This document shows, piece after piece, positions 1-11,069 of a stretch of DNA of 64,000 nucleotides; within the stretch, counting starts at the first letter, position 1, and each line of letters starts with the position of its first letter. The notes beneath the pieces are model-generated. The model worked only from the letters and a program-made list of their open reading frames with translations, ran no database searches and was not told where the DNA came from. The translations under genes and the position numbers were made by a program. Source of the DNA: Pseudomonas sp. Tri1 (GTDB lineage: Bacteria > Pseudomonadota > Gammaproteobacteria > Pseudomonadales > Pseudomonadaceae); contig NZ_CP072913.1 of the NCBI RefSeq assembly GCF_017968885.1, positions 620,001 through 684,000 of the forward strand, read 5' to 3'.

Positions 1-396
1 GCTTCGGGACTGCAACAATTGCCCTATACTGTCGCGAATCTGGCTATCGCTCCGGCGAACCGGCAAGTGCTGCATCGGCGAATTGAACAAAGATTCACAT
101 TAATGTTGGAACAGGGATTCGTCGACGAGGTCGTAGCCCTGCGTGAGCGAAGTGACCTGCATGCCGGGTTGCCGTCTATACGTGCGGTGGGTTATCGACA
201 AGTCTGGGATTACCTGGACGGCAAGCTGACGTCAGCCGAGATGCAGGAGCGTGGGATCATTGCCACGCGCCAATTGGCGAAACGCCAGTTCACCTGGCTG
301 CGCAGCTGGACTGACTTGCATTGGCTTGACAGTCTCGATTGCGACAATCTGCCACGCGCCTTGAAATACCTCGGGACCATCTCCATATTGAGCTGA
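1..396 (+). CDS. miaA: tRNA dimethylallyltransferase MiaA, C-terminal part
   Basis: This is the last 131 codons of MiaA; the gene begins before the window. MiaA transfers a dimethylallyl group from DMAPP to N6 of A37 in tRNAs reading UNN codons. The visible part holds the conserved C-terminal segment with [15 protein letters not shown] and, about 45 residues later, the basic [14 protein letters not shown] stretch, both typical of the family's tRNA-binding region. The reading frame is open from base 1 to a TGA. It lies 91 bp upstream of hfq, the arrangement seen in most gamma-proteobacteria. The N-terminal P-loop cannot be checked because it is outside the window. Confidence 0.95.
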   Translation, partial: ASGLQQLPYTVANLAIAPANRQVLHRRIEQRFTLMLEQGFVDEVVALRERSDLHAGLPSIRAVGYRQVWDYLDGKLTSAEMQERGIIATRQLAKRQFTWLRSWTDLHWLDSLDCDNLPRALKYLGTISILS

Positions 397-487
397 GTCC
401 TTGCAATTGCCGTCTATCCTTGGGGGTGTGACGGCCCAAGCCATCTGATTCCGATTTTTATAATTGATCCTTAAAGGAGTGCGGCAC

Positions 488-748
488 ATGTCAAAAGGGC
501 ATTCGCTACAAGACCCTTACTTGAACACTTTACGTAAAGAGAAAGTTGGGGTGTCCATCTATCTGGTCAACGGGATCAAACTACAAGGCACGATCGAGTC
601 TTTCGACCAGTTCGTCATCCTTCTGAAAAACACCGTCAGCCAGATGGTCTACAAGCACGCGATCTCGACAGTCGTGCCAGTCCGTCCAATTCGTCTGCCT
701 AGCGCAACCGAATCCGAAGGCGGTGACGCTGAGCCGGGTAACGCCTGA
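488..748 (+). CDS. hfq: RNA chaperone Hfq
   Basis: Hfq is a hexameric Sm-like RNA chaperone that pairs small RNAs with mRNAs and, in pseudomonads, acts with Crc in catabolite repression. The 86-residue product has the Sm1 region ([20 protein letters not shown]) and the Sm2 YKHAIS motif near residue 55, then a short acidic, glycine-rich tail as in other Pseudomonas Hfq proteins. The ATG at 488 is preceded by AAAGGAG at 473-479. An in-frame codon at 464 would add eight unlikely residues and leave no ribosome site. hflX follows 12 bp downstream, so co-transcription is likely. Confidence 0.97.
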   Translation: MSKGHSLQDPYLNTLRKEKVGVSIYLVNGIKLQGTIESFDQFVILLKNTVSQMVYKHAISTVVPVRPIRLPSATESEGGDAEPGNA

Positions 749-760
749 TAGGAGTCTCCT

Positions 761-2062
761 TTGTTCTTTGAGCGCCACGGTGGTGGTGAACGGGCCATTC
801 TCGTTCACTTGGATGGACAGGACCCTGAGGCGCGCGAAGATCCGCAGGAGTTTCAGGAATTGGCAATTTCGGCCGGCGCCGAGACCGTCGCGTTTTTCAA
901 CGTGCCGCGTCATCGGCCAACCGCCAAATTCCTGATCGGCAGTGGCAAGGTCGAGGAGTTGCGCGACCTGGTCAAGGCCGAGCAGGTCGACCTGGTGATT
1001 TTCAATCACATCCTCACGCCCAGTCAGGAACGCAACCTCGAACGTGTTTTCGAGTGCCGCGTGATCGACCGTACGGGGCTGATTCTCGACATTTTCGCCC
1101 AACGCGCCCGTACCCATGAAGGCAAGCTCCAGGTCGAACTGGCCCAGCTTGAGCACATGAGTACGCGGCTGGTTCGTGGCTGGACTCACCTTGAGCGGCA
1201 GAAGGGCGGTATCGGCCTGCGCGGTCCGGGTGAAACCCAGTTGGAAACCGACCGGCGTCTGCTGCGGGTTCGCCTGCGCCAGATCAAGGGGCGCCTGGAG
1301 AAGGTCCGCAGCCAGCGTGAGCAGTCGCGGCGCGGTCGCAAGCGCGCGGACATCCCGACGGTTTCACTGGTGGGTTATACCAACGCCGGCAAATCGACCC
1401 TGTTCAATAATGTCACCCAATCCGACGTCTACGCCGCCGACCAGTTGTTCGCCACGCTCGACCCGACCCTGCGCCGGCTCGACCTGGACGACCTCGGGCC
1501 CATCGTGCTGGCCGACACCGTAGGTTTCATCCGTCACCTGCCGCATAAGCTGGTCGAGGCTTTCCGAGCTACGCTCGAAGAGTCGAGCAACTCCGACCTG
1601 CTGCTGCACGTGATCGATGCCGCAGAGCCGGACCGGATGCTGCAGATCGAGCAAGTGATGGTGGTGCTGGGCGAGATCGGGGCCCAGGACTTGCCGATCC
1701 TTGAGGTATACAACAAACTCGATTTGCTCGAAGGCGTGGAGCCGCAGATCCAGCGCGATGCCGATGGCAAGCCGCAACGGGTCTGGTTATCGGCCCGTGA
1801 CGGCACCGGCCTGGACCTGCTCAAGCAGGCTGTGGCGGAGTTGTTGGGCAATGATCTGTTCGTCGGCACGCTGAAATTGCCGCAACGTTTCGCCCGGCTG
1901 CGTGCCCAGTTCTTTGAGCTGGGGGCGGTGCAAAAAGAAGAACACGACGAAGAAGGCGTCTGCCTGCTGGCTGTTCGCCTGCCTCGGTCGGAGCTTAACC
2001 GGCTGGTCAGCCGCGAAGGGCTGCAACCGATGGAATTCATCGAGCAACACACTTTGCAATAA
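761..2062 (+). CDS. hflX: ribosome-associated GTPase HflX
   Basis: HflX is a GTPase that binds the 50S subunit and splits stalled or heat-damaged ribosomes. The 433-residue protein has the N-terminal HflX domain with the GGRGPGE-like signature (here IGLRGPGETQLETDRR, around residues 150-165), a P-loop GYTNAGKS at residues 205-212 (Lys211), the G3 DTVGF and the G4 NKLD. The start is a TTG with GGAG at 751-754, 12 bp after hfq stops. No ATG is available before the conserved N-terminus, so TTG is the sensible start. Its length is normal for the family. Confidence 0.95.
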   Translation: MFFERHGGGERAILVHLDGQDPEAREDPQEFQELAISAGAETVAFFNVPRHRPTAKFLIGSGKVEELRDLVKAEQVDLVIFNHILTPSQERNLERVFECRVIDRTGLILDIFAQRARTHEGKLQVELAQLEHMSTRLVRGWTHLERQKGGIGLRGPGETQLETDRRLLRVRLRQIKGRLEKVRSQREQSRRGRKRADIPTVSLVGYTNAGKSTLFNNVTQSDVYAADQLFATLDPTLRRLDLDDLGPIVLADTVGFIRHLPHKLVEAFRATLEESSNSDLLLHVIDAAEPDRMLQIEQVMVVLGEIGAQDLPILEVYNKLDLLEGVEPQIQRDADGKPQRVWLSARDGTGLDLLKQAVAELLGNDLFVGTLKLPQRFARLRAQFFELGAVQKEEHDEEGVCLLAVRLPRSELNRLVSREGLQPMEFIEQHTLQ

Positions 2063-2147
2063 AAGCCTGAGAAAGCTGTGTCAGGCATTCTGTAGCATTG
2101 GTCGGCGCGCCGTGGGTGCGTCTTTGCTTTATCAGATGGAGAGCGCT

Positions 2148-3317
2148 ATGGCTTGGAATGAGCCGGGTGGCAACTCGAATAATCAGGATCCTTGGGGTGG
2201 CAAGCGTCGTAACAACGGCGACCGCAAGGGGCCGCCAGATCTCGACGAGGCCTTCCGAAAGCTGCAGGAAAGCCTGAACGGTTTGTTCGGTGGTGGTAAA
2301 AAACGCGGTGACGATGGTGGCGGTCGTCCGGGCAAGGGCGGCGGTTTCGGCCTGCTCGGCATCGGCCTTGTCGTGCTCGCGGCTATTTGGCTGTACAGCG
2401 CGGTCTATGTCGTGGACGAGCAGGAGCAGGCCGTGGTGCTGCGCTTCGGTAAGTACTACGAGACGGTTGGCCCGGGCTTGAACATCTATTTCCCGCCGAT
2501 CGATCAGAAGTACATGGAAAACGTCACGCGTGAGCGTGCCTATACCAAGCAGGGCCAGATGCTGACCGAAGACGAGAACATCGTCGAAGTGCCGCTGACC
2601 GTGCAATACAAGATCACCAACCTGCAAGACTTCGTACTGAACGTCGACCAGCCGGAAACCAGCCTGCAGCATGCGACCGAGAGTGCCTTGCGCCATGTGG
2701 TGGGTTCCACCGCCATGGACCAGGTGCTGACCGAAGGGCGTGAGCTGATGGCCAGCGAGATCAAGGAGCGCCTGCAACGGTTCCTCGATACCTATCGCAC
2801 CGGTATCACCGTGACCCAGGTCAACGTCCAGAGCGCCGCGGCGCCGCGTGAAGTCCAGGAAGCCTTCGACGACGTGATTCGTGCTCGAGAAGACGAACAG
2901 CGTTCGCGCAACCAGGCCGAGACCTATGCCAACGGCGTCGTGCCGGAAGCGCGTGGCCAGGCCCAGCGCATTATCGAAGATGCCAACGGCTACCGCGATG
3001 AAGTGGTTTCCCGGGCCAAGGGTGAGGCGGATCGCTTCACCAAGCTGGTGGCCGAGTATCGCAAGGCTCCAGAAGTCACCCGCGAGCGTCTGTACCTGGA
3101 CACCATGCAGGAAGTCTTCAGCAACACCAGCAAGGTCCTCGTGACCGGCAACAAGAACGGTCAGAGCAATCTGCTGTACCTGCCGCTGGACAAGATGGTC
3201 GAAAGCGGTCGCAACACCAGCGCGCCGTCGACTGGCGCGGCAGCCATCAACAATGACGGCAACGCCCGTGCGGCGGATCTGCAGCAACAGCAAGCACGTA
3301 CCAGGGAGAGTCGCTGA
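2148..3317 (+). CDS. hflK: FtsH protease modulator subunit HflK
   Basis: HflK forms a large membrane assembly with HflC that surrounds the FtsH protease and regulates membrane-protein turnover. The 389-residue product starts with a Gly/Asp/Lys-rich cytoplasmic segment. One transmembrane helix follows at about residues 66-86 (LLGIGLVVLAAIWLYSAVYV), then an SPFH/band-7 domain with a long charged helical C-terminal part. The ATG at 2148 follows GGAGAG at 2138-2143. The stop overlaps the hflC start by one base (TGATG), which indicates translational coupling. Confidence 0.96.
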   Translation: MAWNEPGGNSNNQDPWGGKRRNNGDRKGPPDLDEAFRKLQESLNGLFGGGKKRGDDGGGRPGKGGGFGLLGIGLVVLAAIWLYSAVYVVDEQEQAVVLRFGKYYETVGPGLNIYFPPIDQKYMENVTRERAYTKQGQMLTEDENIVEVPLTVQYKITNLQDFVLNVDQPETSLQHATESALRHVVGSTAMDQVLTEGRELMASEIKERLQRFLDTYRTGITVTQVNVQSAAAPREVQEAFDDVIRAREDEQRSRNQAETYANGVVPEARGQAQRIIEDANGYRDEVVSRAKGEADRFTKLVAEYRKAPEVTRERLYLDTMQEVFSNTSKVLVTGNKNGQSNLLYLPLDKMVESGRNTSAPSTGAAAINNDGNARAADLQQQQARTRESR

Positions 3318-4186
3318 TGAGCAATAAATCGCTGATCGCCCTTATTGTCGGTGTCGTCGTGGCGATCGCTGCCTGGAACTGCTTCTACATCGTGGCTCAG
3401 ACCGAGCGTGCGGTGTTGCTGCAGTTTGGTCGCGTGGTCCAGGCTGATGTCCAGCCGGGGCTGCATGTGAAGGTGCCGTACGTCAACAAGGTGCGCAAGT
3501 TCGACGGTCGCCTGATGACGCTGGATGCACCGACGCAGCGCTTCCTGACGCTGGAAAAGAAAGCCGTGATGGTGGACGCCTACGCCAAGTGGCGGGTGAA
3601 GGATGCCGAGCGCTTCTACACCGCGACCTCCGGTCTCAAGCAGATCGCCGACGAGCGTTTGTCCCGTCGTCTGGAGTCGGGCCTGCGTGACCAGTTCGGT
3701 AAGCGTACGCTGCATGAAGTCGTGTCCGGTGAGCGTGATGCGCTCATGGCCGACATCACCCGTTCGCTGAATACGATGGCGGAAAAAGAGTTGGGCATCG
3801 AAGTGGTCGATGTCCGGGTCAAGGCCATCGACCTGCCGAAGGAAGTGAACCGCAGCGTATTCGAGCGCATGAGCACCGAGCGTGAGCGTGAAGCCCGCGA
3901 GCACCGCGCCAAGGGTAACGAGCTGGCCGAAGGCATCCGTGCCGACGCCGATCGCCAACGTCGCGTGCTGCTGGCCGAAGCCTATCGTGAATCGGAAGAG
4001 GTCCGCGGTGATGGTGACGCCCAGGCCGCTTCGATCTACGCCAAGGCCTATGGTCAGGACCAGGAGTTCTATGGGTTCTACCGTAGCCTGCGCGCTTATC
4101 GTGAAAGTTTTGCGAACAAATCCGACGTCATGGTCCTGGACCCAAGCAGCGACTTCTTCCGTTACCTGGAAAAGGCCAAGCCTTGA
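3317..4186 (+). CDS. hflC: FtsH protease modulator subunit HflC
   Basis: This is the partner of HflK in the FtsH-associated SPFH complex. The 289-residue protein has an N-terminal membrane anchor at residues 5-23 (LIALIVGVVVAIAAWNCFYI) and a band-7 domain starting with TERAVLLQFGRV. A coiled, Glu/Arg-rich helix runs from about residue 175 to 240. The start overlaps the hflK stop by one base. A strong hairpin terminator follows at 4271-4296. The yjeT-type (DUF2065) gene often found after hflC is not present here. Confidence 0.96.
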   Translation: MSNKSLIALIVGVVVAIAAWNCFYIVAQTERAVLLQFGRVVQADVQPGLHVKVPYVNKVRKFDGRLMTLDAPTQRFLTLEKKAVMVDAYAKWRVKDAERFYTATSGLKQIADERLSRRLESGLRDQFGKRTLHEVVSGERDALMADITRSLNTMAEKELGIEVVDVRVKAIDLPKEVNRSVFERMSTEREREAREHRAKGNELAEGIRADADRQRRVLLAEAYRESEEVRGDGDAQAASIYAKAYGQDQEFYGFYRSLRAYRESFANKSDVMVLDPSSDFFRYLEKAKP

Positions 4187-4270
4187 TGCGGCGTTGACCT
4201 GAGGTGCTCCGCCCGGCGGCTAAAGCGTCGGGCGGGGTGATCCTTTGGGAAAACGTGTGTATGATGCGGC

Positions 4271-4297
4271 AGCCGGGAAATTCCCGGCTTTTTTGCG
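4271..4297 (+). terminator. rho-independent terminator after hflC
   Basis: The hairpin AGCCGGGAA/TTCCCGGCT is followed at once by a run of six T. It lies 85 bp after the hflC stop and probably ends the hfq-hflX-hflKC transcript. A second GC-rich inverted repeat (CCGCCCG/CGGGCGG, 4209-4235) lies between the stop codon and this terminator. Confidence 0.85.
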
Positions 4298-4500
4298 TCT
4301 GCACGTTTGATTGCGTTTTGTAGTTGCAGGCGTCGAGTTGAACGACTCGACAGGTTTCTCGAGGAAAGTGCTGGGCGAGGCCGATTGCTGGCCATTCGTC
4401 ACGTCGCCCTTGCGCGTGTTTTGCGTACGGCACAGGTATTTTCTGCTTCACTCAAGGCCAGCCCGAAAGCTGGCCGCCCGGACCATAGGGGAATGGCGTA

Positions 4501-5688
4501 ATGGCAACGGTAGACCGCTGGCTGCTGCCAGATGGCATCGAAGAAGTACTGCCACCGGAAGCTGCGCGTATCGAAGTAGCGCGTCGCCAGGTGTTGGATC
4601 TGTTCCAGAGCTGGGGTTACGAGTTCGTCGTCACCCCGCATATCGAGTACCTGGAATCGCTGCTGACCGGCGCGGGCCAGGACCTGGATTTGCGCACCTT
4701 CAAGGTTATCGATCCGCAGTCGGGCCGGCAGATGGGCTTTCGTGCCGACATCACGCCACAAGTGGCGCGCATCGACGCTCACACCCTGCGCCGTGAAGGC
4801 CCGAGCCGCCTGTGTTACGCCGGCAGTGTGCTGCATGCCCAACCGCGCGCCTTGTCGTCTTCGCGCAGCCCGATCCAATTGGGTGCCGAGCTGTATGGCG
4901 ACGCCAGTCCCAGCAGCGACGTGGAAGTCATCAGCCTGATGTTGGCCATGTTGCAACTGGCTGACGTACCGGATGTCCACATGGACCTGGGTCATGTCGG
5001 CATCTATCGCGGCCTGGCCCGTGCGGCCGGTCTGTCCGGGGAAGTGGAGCAACAGTTGTTCGATGCCCTGCAACGCAAGGCTATCGACGAAGTCATCAGC
5101 CTGACCGAAGGCTTGCCGGCCGATCTGTCGGGCATGCTGCGGGCGTTGGTGGACCTGTGCGGTGGTCGTGAAGTATTGGCGGCGGCCCGCGAACGCCTGG
5201 CCCATGCGCCGGCGCCAGTGTTGGCGGCGCTGGATGATTTGCTGGCGATTGCCGAGCGCCTGTCGGTGCGTTTCCCCGAGCTGCCGCTGTATTTCGACCT
5301 GGGCGAGTTGCGCGGTTATCACTACCACACCGGCGTCGTGTTTGCGGTGTTCGTACCGGGCGTAGGCCAGTCCATTGCCCAGGGCGGTCGTTATGACGAT
5401 ATCGGCGCCGACTTCGGTCGGGCCCGTCCGGCGACTGGCTTCTCTACCGATTTGAAAACCCTGGTGACCCTGGGGCGTGCTGAAATCGAGCTACCGTCTG
5501 GCGGTATCTGGATGCCTGACAGTACGGATGCGGCACTCTGGCAGACGGTCTGCCAGTTGCGCAGTGAGGGTCAGCGCGTCGTCCAGGCTTTGCCTGGGCA
5601 ACCTTTGGCCGCCGCCCGTGAAGCGGACTGCGACCGGCAATTGATTCAGCAGAACGGGCTTTGGCAAGTATTGCCGCTGGCTTCTTGA
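4501..5688 (+). CDS. hisZ: ATP phosphoribosyltransferase regulatory subunit HisZ
   Basis: HisZ is a catalytically inactive paralogue of histidyl-tRNA synthetase that forms an octamer with short-form HisG and makes it responsive to histidine. The 395-residue protein begins with [15 protein letters not shown] and has the class II synthetase motif 2 ([14 protein letters not shown]) and a motif-3-like [12 protein letters not shown] near residues 298-310. It lacks the C-terminal anticodon-binding domain of HisS. The ATG at 4501 follows AGGGGAA. purA starts 54 bp later with no terminator between, the usual pseudomonad order. The presence of HisZ implies a short-form HisG elsewhere in the genome. 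Confidence 0.95.
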   Translation: MATVDRWLLPDGIEEVLPPEAARIEVARRQVLDLFQSWGYEFVVTPHIEYLESLLTGAGQDLDLRTFKVIDPQSGRQMGFRADITPQVARIDAHTLRREGPSRLCYAGSVLHAQPRALSSSRSPIQLGAELYGDASPSSDVEVISLMLAMLQLADVPDVHMDLGHVGIYRGLARAAGLSGEVEQQLFDALQRKAIDEVISLTEGLPADLSGMLRALVDLCGGREVLAAARERLAHAPAPVLAALDDLLAIAERLSVRFPELPLYFDLGELRGYHYHTGVVFAVFVPGVGQSIAQGGRYDDIGADFGRARPATGFSTDLKTLVTLGRAEIELPSGGIWMPDSTDAALWQTVCQLRSEGQRVVQALPGQPLAAAREADCDRQLIQQNGLWQVLPLAS

Positions 5689-7035
<1,347 letters not shown>

Positions 7036-7055
7036 TAAGTCGTTGATGTAAAACA

Positions 7056-7081
7056 CAAAGGCCCCTTGTTTGGGGCCTTTG
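7056..7081 (+). terminator. rho-independent terminator after purA
   Basis: The inverted repeat CAAAGGCCCC...TGGGGCCTTTG has a short loop and begins 20 bp after the purA stop codon. The T-rich 3' arm is followed by TCGTTTC. It should end the hisZ-purA transcript. Confidence 0.88.
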
Positions 7082-7186
7082 TCGTTTCTGCCGGTCGGGC
7101 GGCACGACCTTTGCTACGCATCGTTAACAATAAGTGCTTCTTTGAAGTGCCATCAATTTAATGGCGTTTAGTAGAGGGATTCCCCT

Positions 7187-9121
7187 GTGTCGGCCGTTCT
7201 CTCACTGTTACAAAGCCGTCTGTTGCGGCCCGTGTTCGTTACCCTGGGTATCGCCCTTTTGGTGCAGGTGCTGGTGGCCGTCGCGCTGACTCGAAGCACG
7301 GTCACCGCGCTGGAGGCCGAACTAGGGGCCCGGCTGGGGGATGATAGTCAGAAATTGTCTGGCGAACTGGAGCAGGCCGGGCGGGAGGTTACCTCCAGCC
7401 TGGACAGTTTGTCTGCCAGCACTCGGCAGCGCCTCACCGTCGGATTATCGACGCGGCTAAAGGACGAGCAGGCGCAGTTGCGTACGACCCTCGAGAAAGC
7501 GCTCAAGGATTCCGCCAATGATATGGCGCAACTCCTGGCTTCCGTCGCCCCTCGTGCCATGTGGGACAACGACGTGCCCACGCTCTCCGAATTCGCCCGT
7601 CGGGCCCAGCGCAATCCCAATGTGCTATTCGTCATCTATGACGACGCTAACGGTGAGCACCTGACCCGCTACCTGAACCGGGAAAACCCGGTCAACAAGG
7701 CTCTGCTGGAAAAAGGCAAGGGCGAACGGGCGTTGGACAAGGTATTGGATGCGGCGAAGAACGATCCGTCGGTGTATTACCTCGAAGCCTCGATCAACCC
7801 CAACGGCGTGGAGATCGGCAAAGTACTGATGGGGGTTTCCACGGCCTCCGTTGAAACCGACCTGAAGGCGCTGGATCAGCGTTTCTCGGCCTTGATTGCC
7901 AGTAGCGACCAGTTGGTTGGCGACAGTCTCAAGGGGGCGGCGGCCGACAGTGCCACCGCCATGCGCGGTCGCCTGGAGTCGGCCCAGGCCACCGCCACGA
8001 AAATGCAGGCCAACACCGCCAGTACCGTGCAGGAAGCGGCTGGCACCTTGCGCTGGCGCATCGGCATGGGCTTGGCCCTGGTGGGCTTTGGCGTGCTGGC
8101 GCTGCTGGCTGTGGTGCTGGGACGTCGGGTGGTCAATCGCTTGAAGTTGCTGATAGCTGCGATGAACGACCTGGCGGCGGGCGAAGGTGATTTGACCAAG
8201 CGAGTGCAGATCAGCAGCAAGGATGAAATTGGCGACATGGCCTCGGCGGTCAATCGCTTTGTGGATAAGTTGCAACCAATCGTGCGGGAGGCGGGTGACG
8301 TAGCCCAGCGCACTGGCCTGGAAATAGGTGCGATGACCTTGCGTAACTCCGGTGCCGATGCGGCGGCTGGCATGCAGCGTGATGAAGTGGCCGAGAGCCT
8401 GCGGGCGCTGTCGCAAATGGCTGATGAAGCGCAGTCGGAAAGCCAGGCGATGCAGGCGGCCTTGCAGCAAGTGGTGGAAATTCGTAAGGCCACCGACGAA
8501 AACACCCGTACCTCGGCCAAAGTCGGCGGTTTGATCGAAGCATTGGCCGGACAGGTCGACACTGGGGCAAAAGTCATCGAGCGGCTGGCCCAGCAGAGTG
8601 AGCAGATCGAAGTGGTACTGACCGTGATTCACGGCATTGCCGAGCAGACCAACCTGTTGGCCTTGAACGCGGCCATCGAAGCGGCGCGGGCTGGGGAGAC
8701 CGGGCGCGGGTTTGCGGTGGTGGCGGACGAGGTGCGGGCGTTGGCAAGCAAGACCCAGAGTTCGACGGGCGATATCCAGGCGCATATCGTGGCCTTGCAG
8801 CAAGGCGCCCGGGAGGCGGTGGCTGCTATCGGCCAGGCTGGGCGCCAGGCCAACGAGGGCTTGGTAGTGTTGCGTGACAGCGCACGCTTGCAGCAGTCGG
8901 TGCAGGCGTCCGTGGAGCAGGTGCATGCGGCCATTGGCCTGGCGACTCAGGCGGCGGCTCATCAGGCCCAGGGTGCACAAGCGGTGCGCGGGCGGGTGGA
9001 AACCATTCACGCCCAGGCCGAGAAAGCGGCCCAGGCTGTGGTCGAGACTACGGCCAGCGGTAAGGTGCTGGATGGGTTGGCGGCGCAGTTGAAGGCGAGT
9101 TTGGGGCAGTTCAGGGCGTAG
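7187..9121 (+). CDS. methyl-accepting chemotaxis protein
   Basis: This is a transmembrane chemoreceptor that signals to CheA/CheW. The 644-residue protein has TM1 at about residues 14-33 and a periplasmic region to about residue 285. TM2 is near 290-311 ([20 protein letters not shown]), followed by a HAMP domain (312-365) and the cytoplasmic signalling domain. The hairpin tip [19 protein letters not shown] starts at Glu486 and continues into [14 protein letters not shown]. The periplasmic part is not a recognisable Cache or four-helix type by eye, so the ligand is unknown. The start is a GTG preceded by AGAGGGA at 7173-7179. It is a single gene, with no neighbouring che or fli genes. Confidence 0.93.
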   Translation: MSAVLSLLQSRLLRPVFVTLGIALLVQVLVAVALTRSTVTALEAELGARLGDDSQKLSGELEQAGREVTSSLDSLSASTRQRLTVGLSTRLKDEQAQLRTTLEKALKDSANDMAQLLASVAPRAMWDNDVPTLSEFARRAQRNPNVLFVIYDDANGEHLTRYLNRENPVNKALLEKGKGERALDKVLDAAKNDPSVYYLEASINPNGVEIGKVLMGVSTASVETDLKALDQRFSALIASSDQLVGDSLKGAAADSATAMRGRLESAQATATKMQANTASTVQEAAGTLRWRIGMGLALVGFGVLALLAVVLGRRVVNRLKLLIAAMNDLAAGEGDLTKRVQISSKDEIGDMASAVNRFVDKLQPIVREAGDVAQRTGLEIGAMTLRNSGADAAAGMQRDEVAESLRALSQMADEAQSESQAMQAALQQVVEIRKATDENTRTSAKVGGLIEALAGQVDTGAKVIERLAQQSEQIEVVLTVIHGIAEQTNLLALNAAIEAARAGETGRGFAVVADEVRALASKTQSSTGDIQAHIVALQQGAREAVAAIGQAGRQANEGLVVLRDSARLQQSVQASVEQVHAAIGLATQAAAHQAQGAQAVRGRVETIHAQAEKAAQAVVETTASGKVLDGLAAQLKASLGQFRA

Positions 9122-9187
9122 TCGCTGGGCTGGCCGGGATTTTGTTGGCTGGGTACATATCCATTACTGCGGTAACGGCTACTTAGG

Positions 9188-9345
9188 GTTCCGCCCTTAC
9201 GGCGGCTCACTTTTGAAAAGCCCGGAAGCCGGCCCAGTCAAAAGTAAGCAAAACGCTTTTGCCCCACCACTCGGCACCTCGCCTAGGCTCGGTGAGCCCT
9301 CACTCCGGCCATCGTGGTTAACGGGGCGCCCGAGATCAACGTCCG
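9188..9345. repeat. dispersed intergenic repeat (GGGTTCCGCCCTTACGGCGG type)
   Basis: This non-coding block starts near GGTTCCGCCCTTACGGCGGC and continues through CGGCACCTCGCCTAGGCTCG. I recognise it as a type of dispersed intergenic sequence common in fluorescent pseudomonads. That recognition is from memory and only one copy lies in the window. It contains small palindromes (CCGCCCTTACGGCGG; CCTAGG). Weak open frames cross it but none has a ribosome site or a plausible protein. Confidence 0.55.
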
Positions 9346-9350
9346 TCGCG

Positions 9351-9500
9351 AGGCGGCCTGACAGCCGACCTGTCTCTCCCGGGAGTATCCCGATCCCATT
9401 GTGGGAGCGGGCTTGCTCGCGAAGGCGGCCTTACAGCCGACCTATCTCTCCCGGGGTGTACCCCGATCCCATTGTGGGAGCGAGCCTGCTCGCGATAGCG
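9351..9500. repeat. two tandem 72-bp units, each ending in a REP element
   Basis: A 72-bp unit beginning AGGCGGCCT repeats at 9351 and 9423. Each unit holds ACAGCCGACCT, CTCTCCCGGG, CCCGATCCCATT and then a REP core (GTGGGAGCGGGCTTGCTCGC at 9401, GTGGGAGCGAGCCTGCTCGC at 9474). The units differ at a handful of positions. The two REPs are in direct orientation, unlike the inverted pairs elsewhere in the window. They sit 3' of both flanking genes. Confidence 0.8.
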
Positions 9501-9503
9501 ATT

Positions 9504-11069
9504 TCAGCGACTCAGATACATCCGCGTCGTCAGCAAATAGACCGGCAACCCCGACACCACAATCAACAGCGCCGCATAAGGCGCCGCTGCCGCGAATTCC
9601 ACATTCGACGTATGAGCCCAGACCGCTGTCGCCAAAGTATTCAGGCCGGTGGGGCTCAGCAGCAGCGTGGCCGTCAGCTCCTTCATCGCATCCAGGAACA
9701 CCAGCGCGAACGCGGCGCCCAGTGCGGGGAAGATGATCGGCAAGGTCACCCGACAAAAAGCGCTGAACGATGAAGCCCCCAGGGTGCGTGCGGCCTCTTC
9801 CAGTTGCGGCGCGGCCTTGTTCAGGGCGGTACGCACCGGCGCCTGGGCCAGTGGCAGGAACAGCAGTGCGTAGGCAATCAGCAGCAGGGTCGAAGTCTGA
9901 TACAGCGCAGGTATGTAGTGCAGTGCGAAATAGACCAGGCTCAGGGCGATCACCAGCCCTGGCAGTGCATGGAGCAAGTACGGCAGGCGTTCGGCCCACA
10001 GCGCCAGGCGCCCCTTGTGACGTACTACCAGCAGGCCGACCGGTACCGCCAGCACCAGGCAGAGCGCGGCGCCGCCGAGTGAAAGCGCCAGTGATGACAA
10101 CAGTGCCTCGCTGATCTCGCCGATCGGGAACGCGGCGGACGTGCCCACCGCCAGCCAATACGCCAGCATCCCCAGGGGGATGCCGCTGCCGATGATCGTC
10201 AATACCAGGCAATACACCTGCCCGAGCAGTGCCCAGGGCCCCAGTCGCACTTGTTCGGCCTGGCGCGCCGCGCCTTGGCCGGTACGCACATGGCGACCCT
10301 TGCCGTGTACCCGCAGTTCCAACCACAGCAGCATCAGGCACAGCGCTAGCAACACCGCCGAGAGCATGGCGGCATTGGCGTTACTGAACTCCAGCTCGAA
10401 TTGCTGATAAATCGCCGTGGTGAAGGTTTGCAGACCGATGATCGACAGCGCACCGAATTCCACCAGCATGTGCAACGCAATCAGCAGTGAGCCGGCCAGC
10501 AGCGAGGGCCAGAGCAGTGGCAAGGTGACACGAAAGAATACTCCCCAGCGATTTTGCCCCAGGGTGCGGGCGGACTCTTCGAGGGAGGGGTCCAGGTTGC
10601 GCAACGTTGCCGCCACCGGAAGAAATATCAGCGGGTACTTGGACAGGGTCATTACCAGGATCGCGCCACCCAGCCCCTCGAACTGAGCGCTGAGGGACAC
10701 CCAGGTGAAGCTACTGACAAATGCCGGCACCGCGAACGGCAGGCAGAGGATGACGCCCCATAGCCGCCGCCCTGGCAGATTGCTGCGCTCCAGCAACCAG
10801 GCCAGGGACAAGCCGATGATCCCGCAGGCCAGCGTAACGCCGACCATCAACGCCAAGGTGTTGCGCAACAGGCTGAATACATAGGGTCGCCACAGCAAGT
10901 GCAAGGCCTCGGCCCAGCCGGCTTGCCAAGCCTTCACGAGGACGTACAGCAGCGGCAATGCGCTCAGGAACACCAACAGCAGCACCGGCAGCAGCACGCC
11001 GACTGGCGGGCGCTTGCGCCGGGGTGCGTAGCTCCCGGCCGGATGTGGGGCGCTCAGCGATGGGGTCAT
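9504..11069 (-). CDS. iron(III) ABC transporter permease (FbpB/HitB type)
   Basis: This is the membrane subunit of a ferric-ion ABC importer. The 521-residue protein is a tandem fusion of two BPD_transp_1 permease units, about 12 hydrophobic helices in all. The EAA-type loops read LDPSLEESARTLGQNRWGVFFRVTLPLLWPS in the first half and APQLEEAARTLGASSFSAFCRVTLPIIFPA in the second, given here as landmarks near residues 195 and 435. This two-in-one layout is usual for FbpB/SfuB/HitB. The ATG at 11069 overlaps the stop of the binding-protein gene by one base; an in-frame TTG one codon earlier is less likely. No ATPase gene is adjacent, so the ATP-binding subunit must be encoded elsewhere. Confidence 0.9.
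   Translation of the reverse strand: MTPSLSAPHPAGSYAPRRKRPPVGVLLPVLLLVFLSALPLLYVLVKAWQAGWAEALHLLWRPYVFSLLRNTLALMVGVTLACGIIGLSLAWLLERSNLPGRRLWGVILCLPFAVPAFVSSFTWVSLSAQFEGLGGAILVMTLSKYPLIFLPVAATLRNLDPSLEESARTLGQNRWGVFFRVTLPLLWPSLLAGSLLIALHMLVEFGALSIIGLQTFTTAIYQQFELEFSNANAAMLSAVLLALCLMLLWLELRVHGKGRHVRTGQGAARQAEQVRLGPWALLGQVYCLVLTIIGSGIPLGMLAYWLAVGTSAAFPIGEISEALLSSLALSLGGAALCLVLAVPVGLLVVRHKGRLALWAERLPYLLHALPGLVIALSLVYFALHYIPALYQTSTLLLIAYALLFLPLAQAPVRTALNKAAPQLEEAARTLGASSFSAFCRVTLPIIFPALGAAFALVFLDAMKELTATLLLSPTGLNTLATAVWAHTSNVEFAAAAPYAALLIVVSGLPVYLLTTRMYLSR

Noticed and set aside
459..464. TATAAT as a promoter -10 element for hfq
   Set aside because: A start near 471 would fall on the hfq ribosome site, and no -35 element is found at the right distance.
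7125..7160. Flagellar (sigma-28) promoter for the chemoreceptor
   Set aside because: TAAG and GCCATCAA are present but with a 14-bp spacer and several mismatches to TAAA-N15-GCCGATAA. Too weak to claim.
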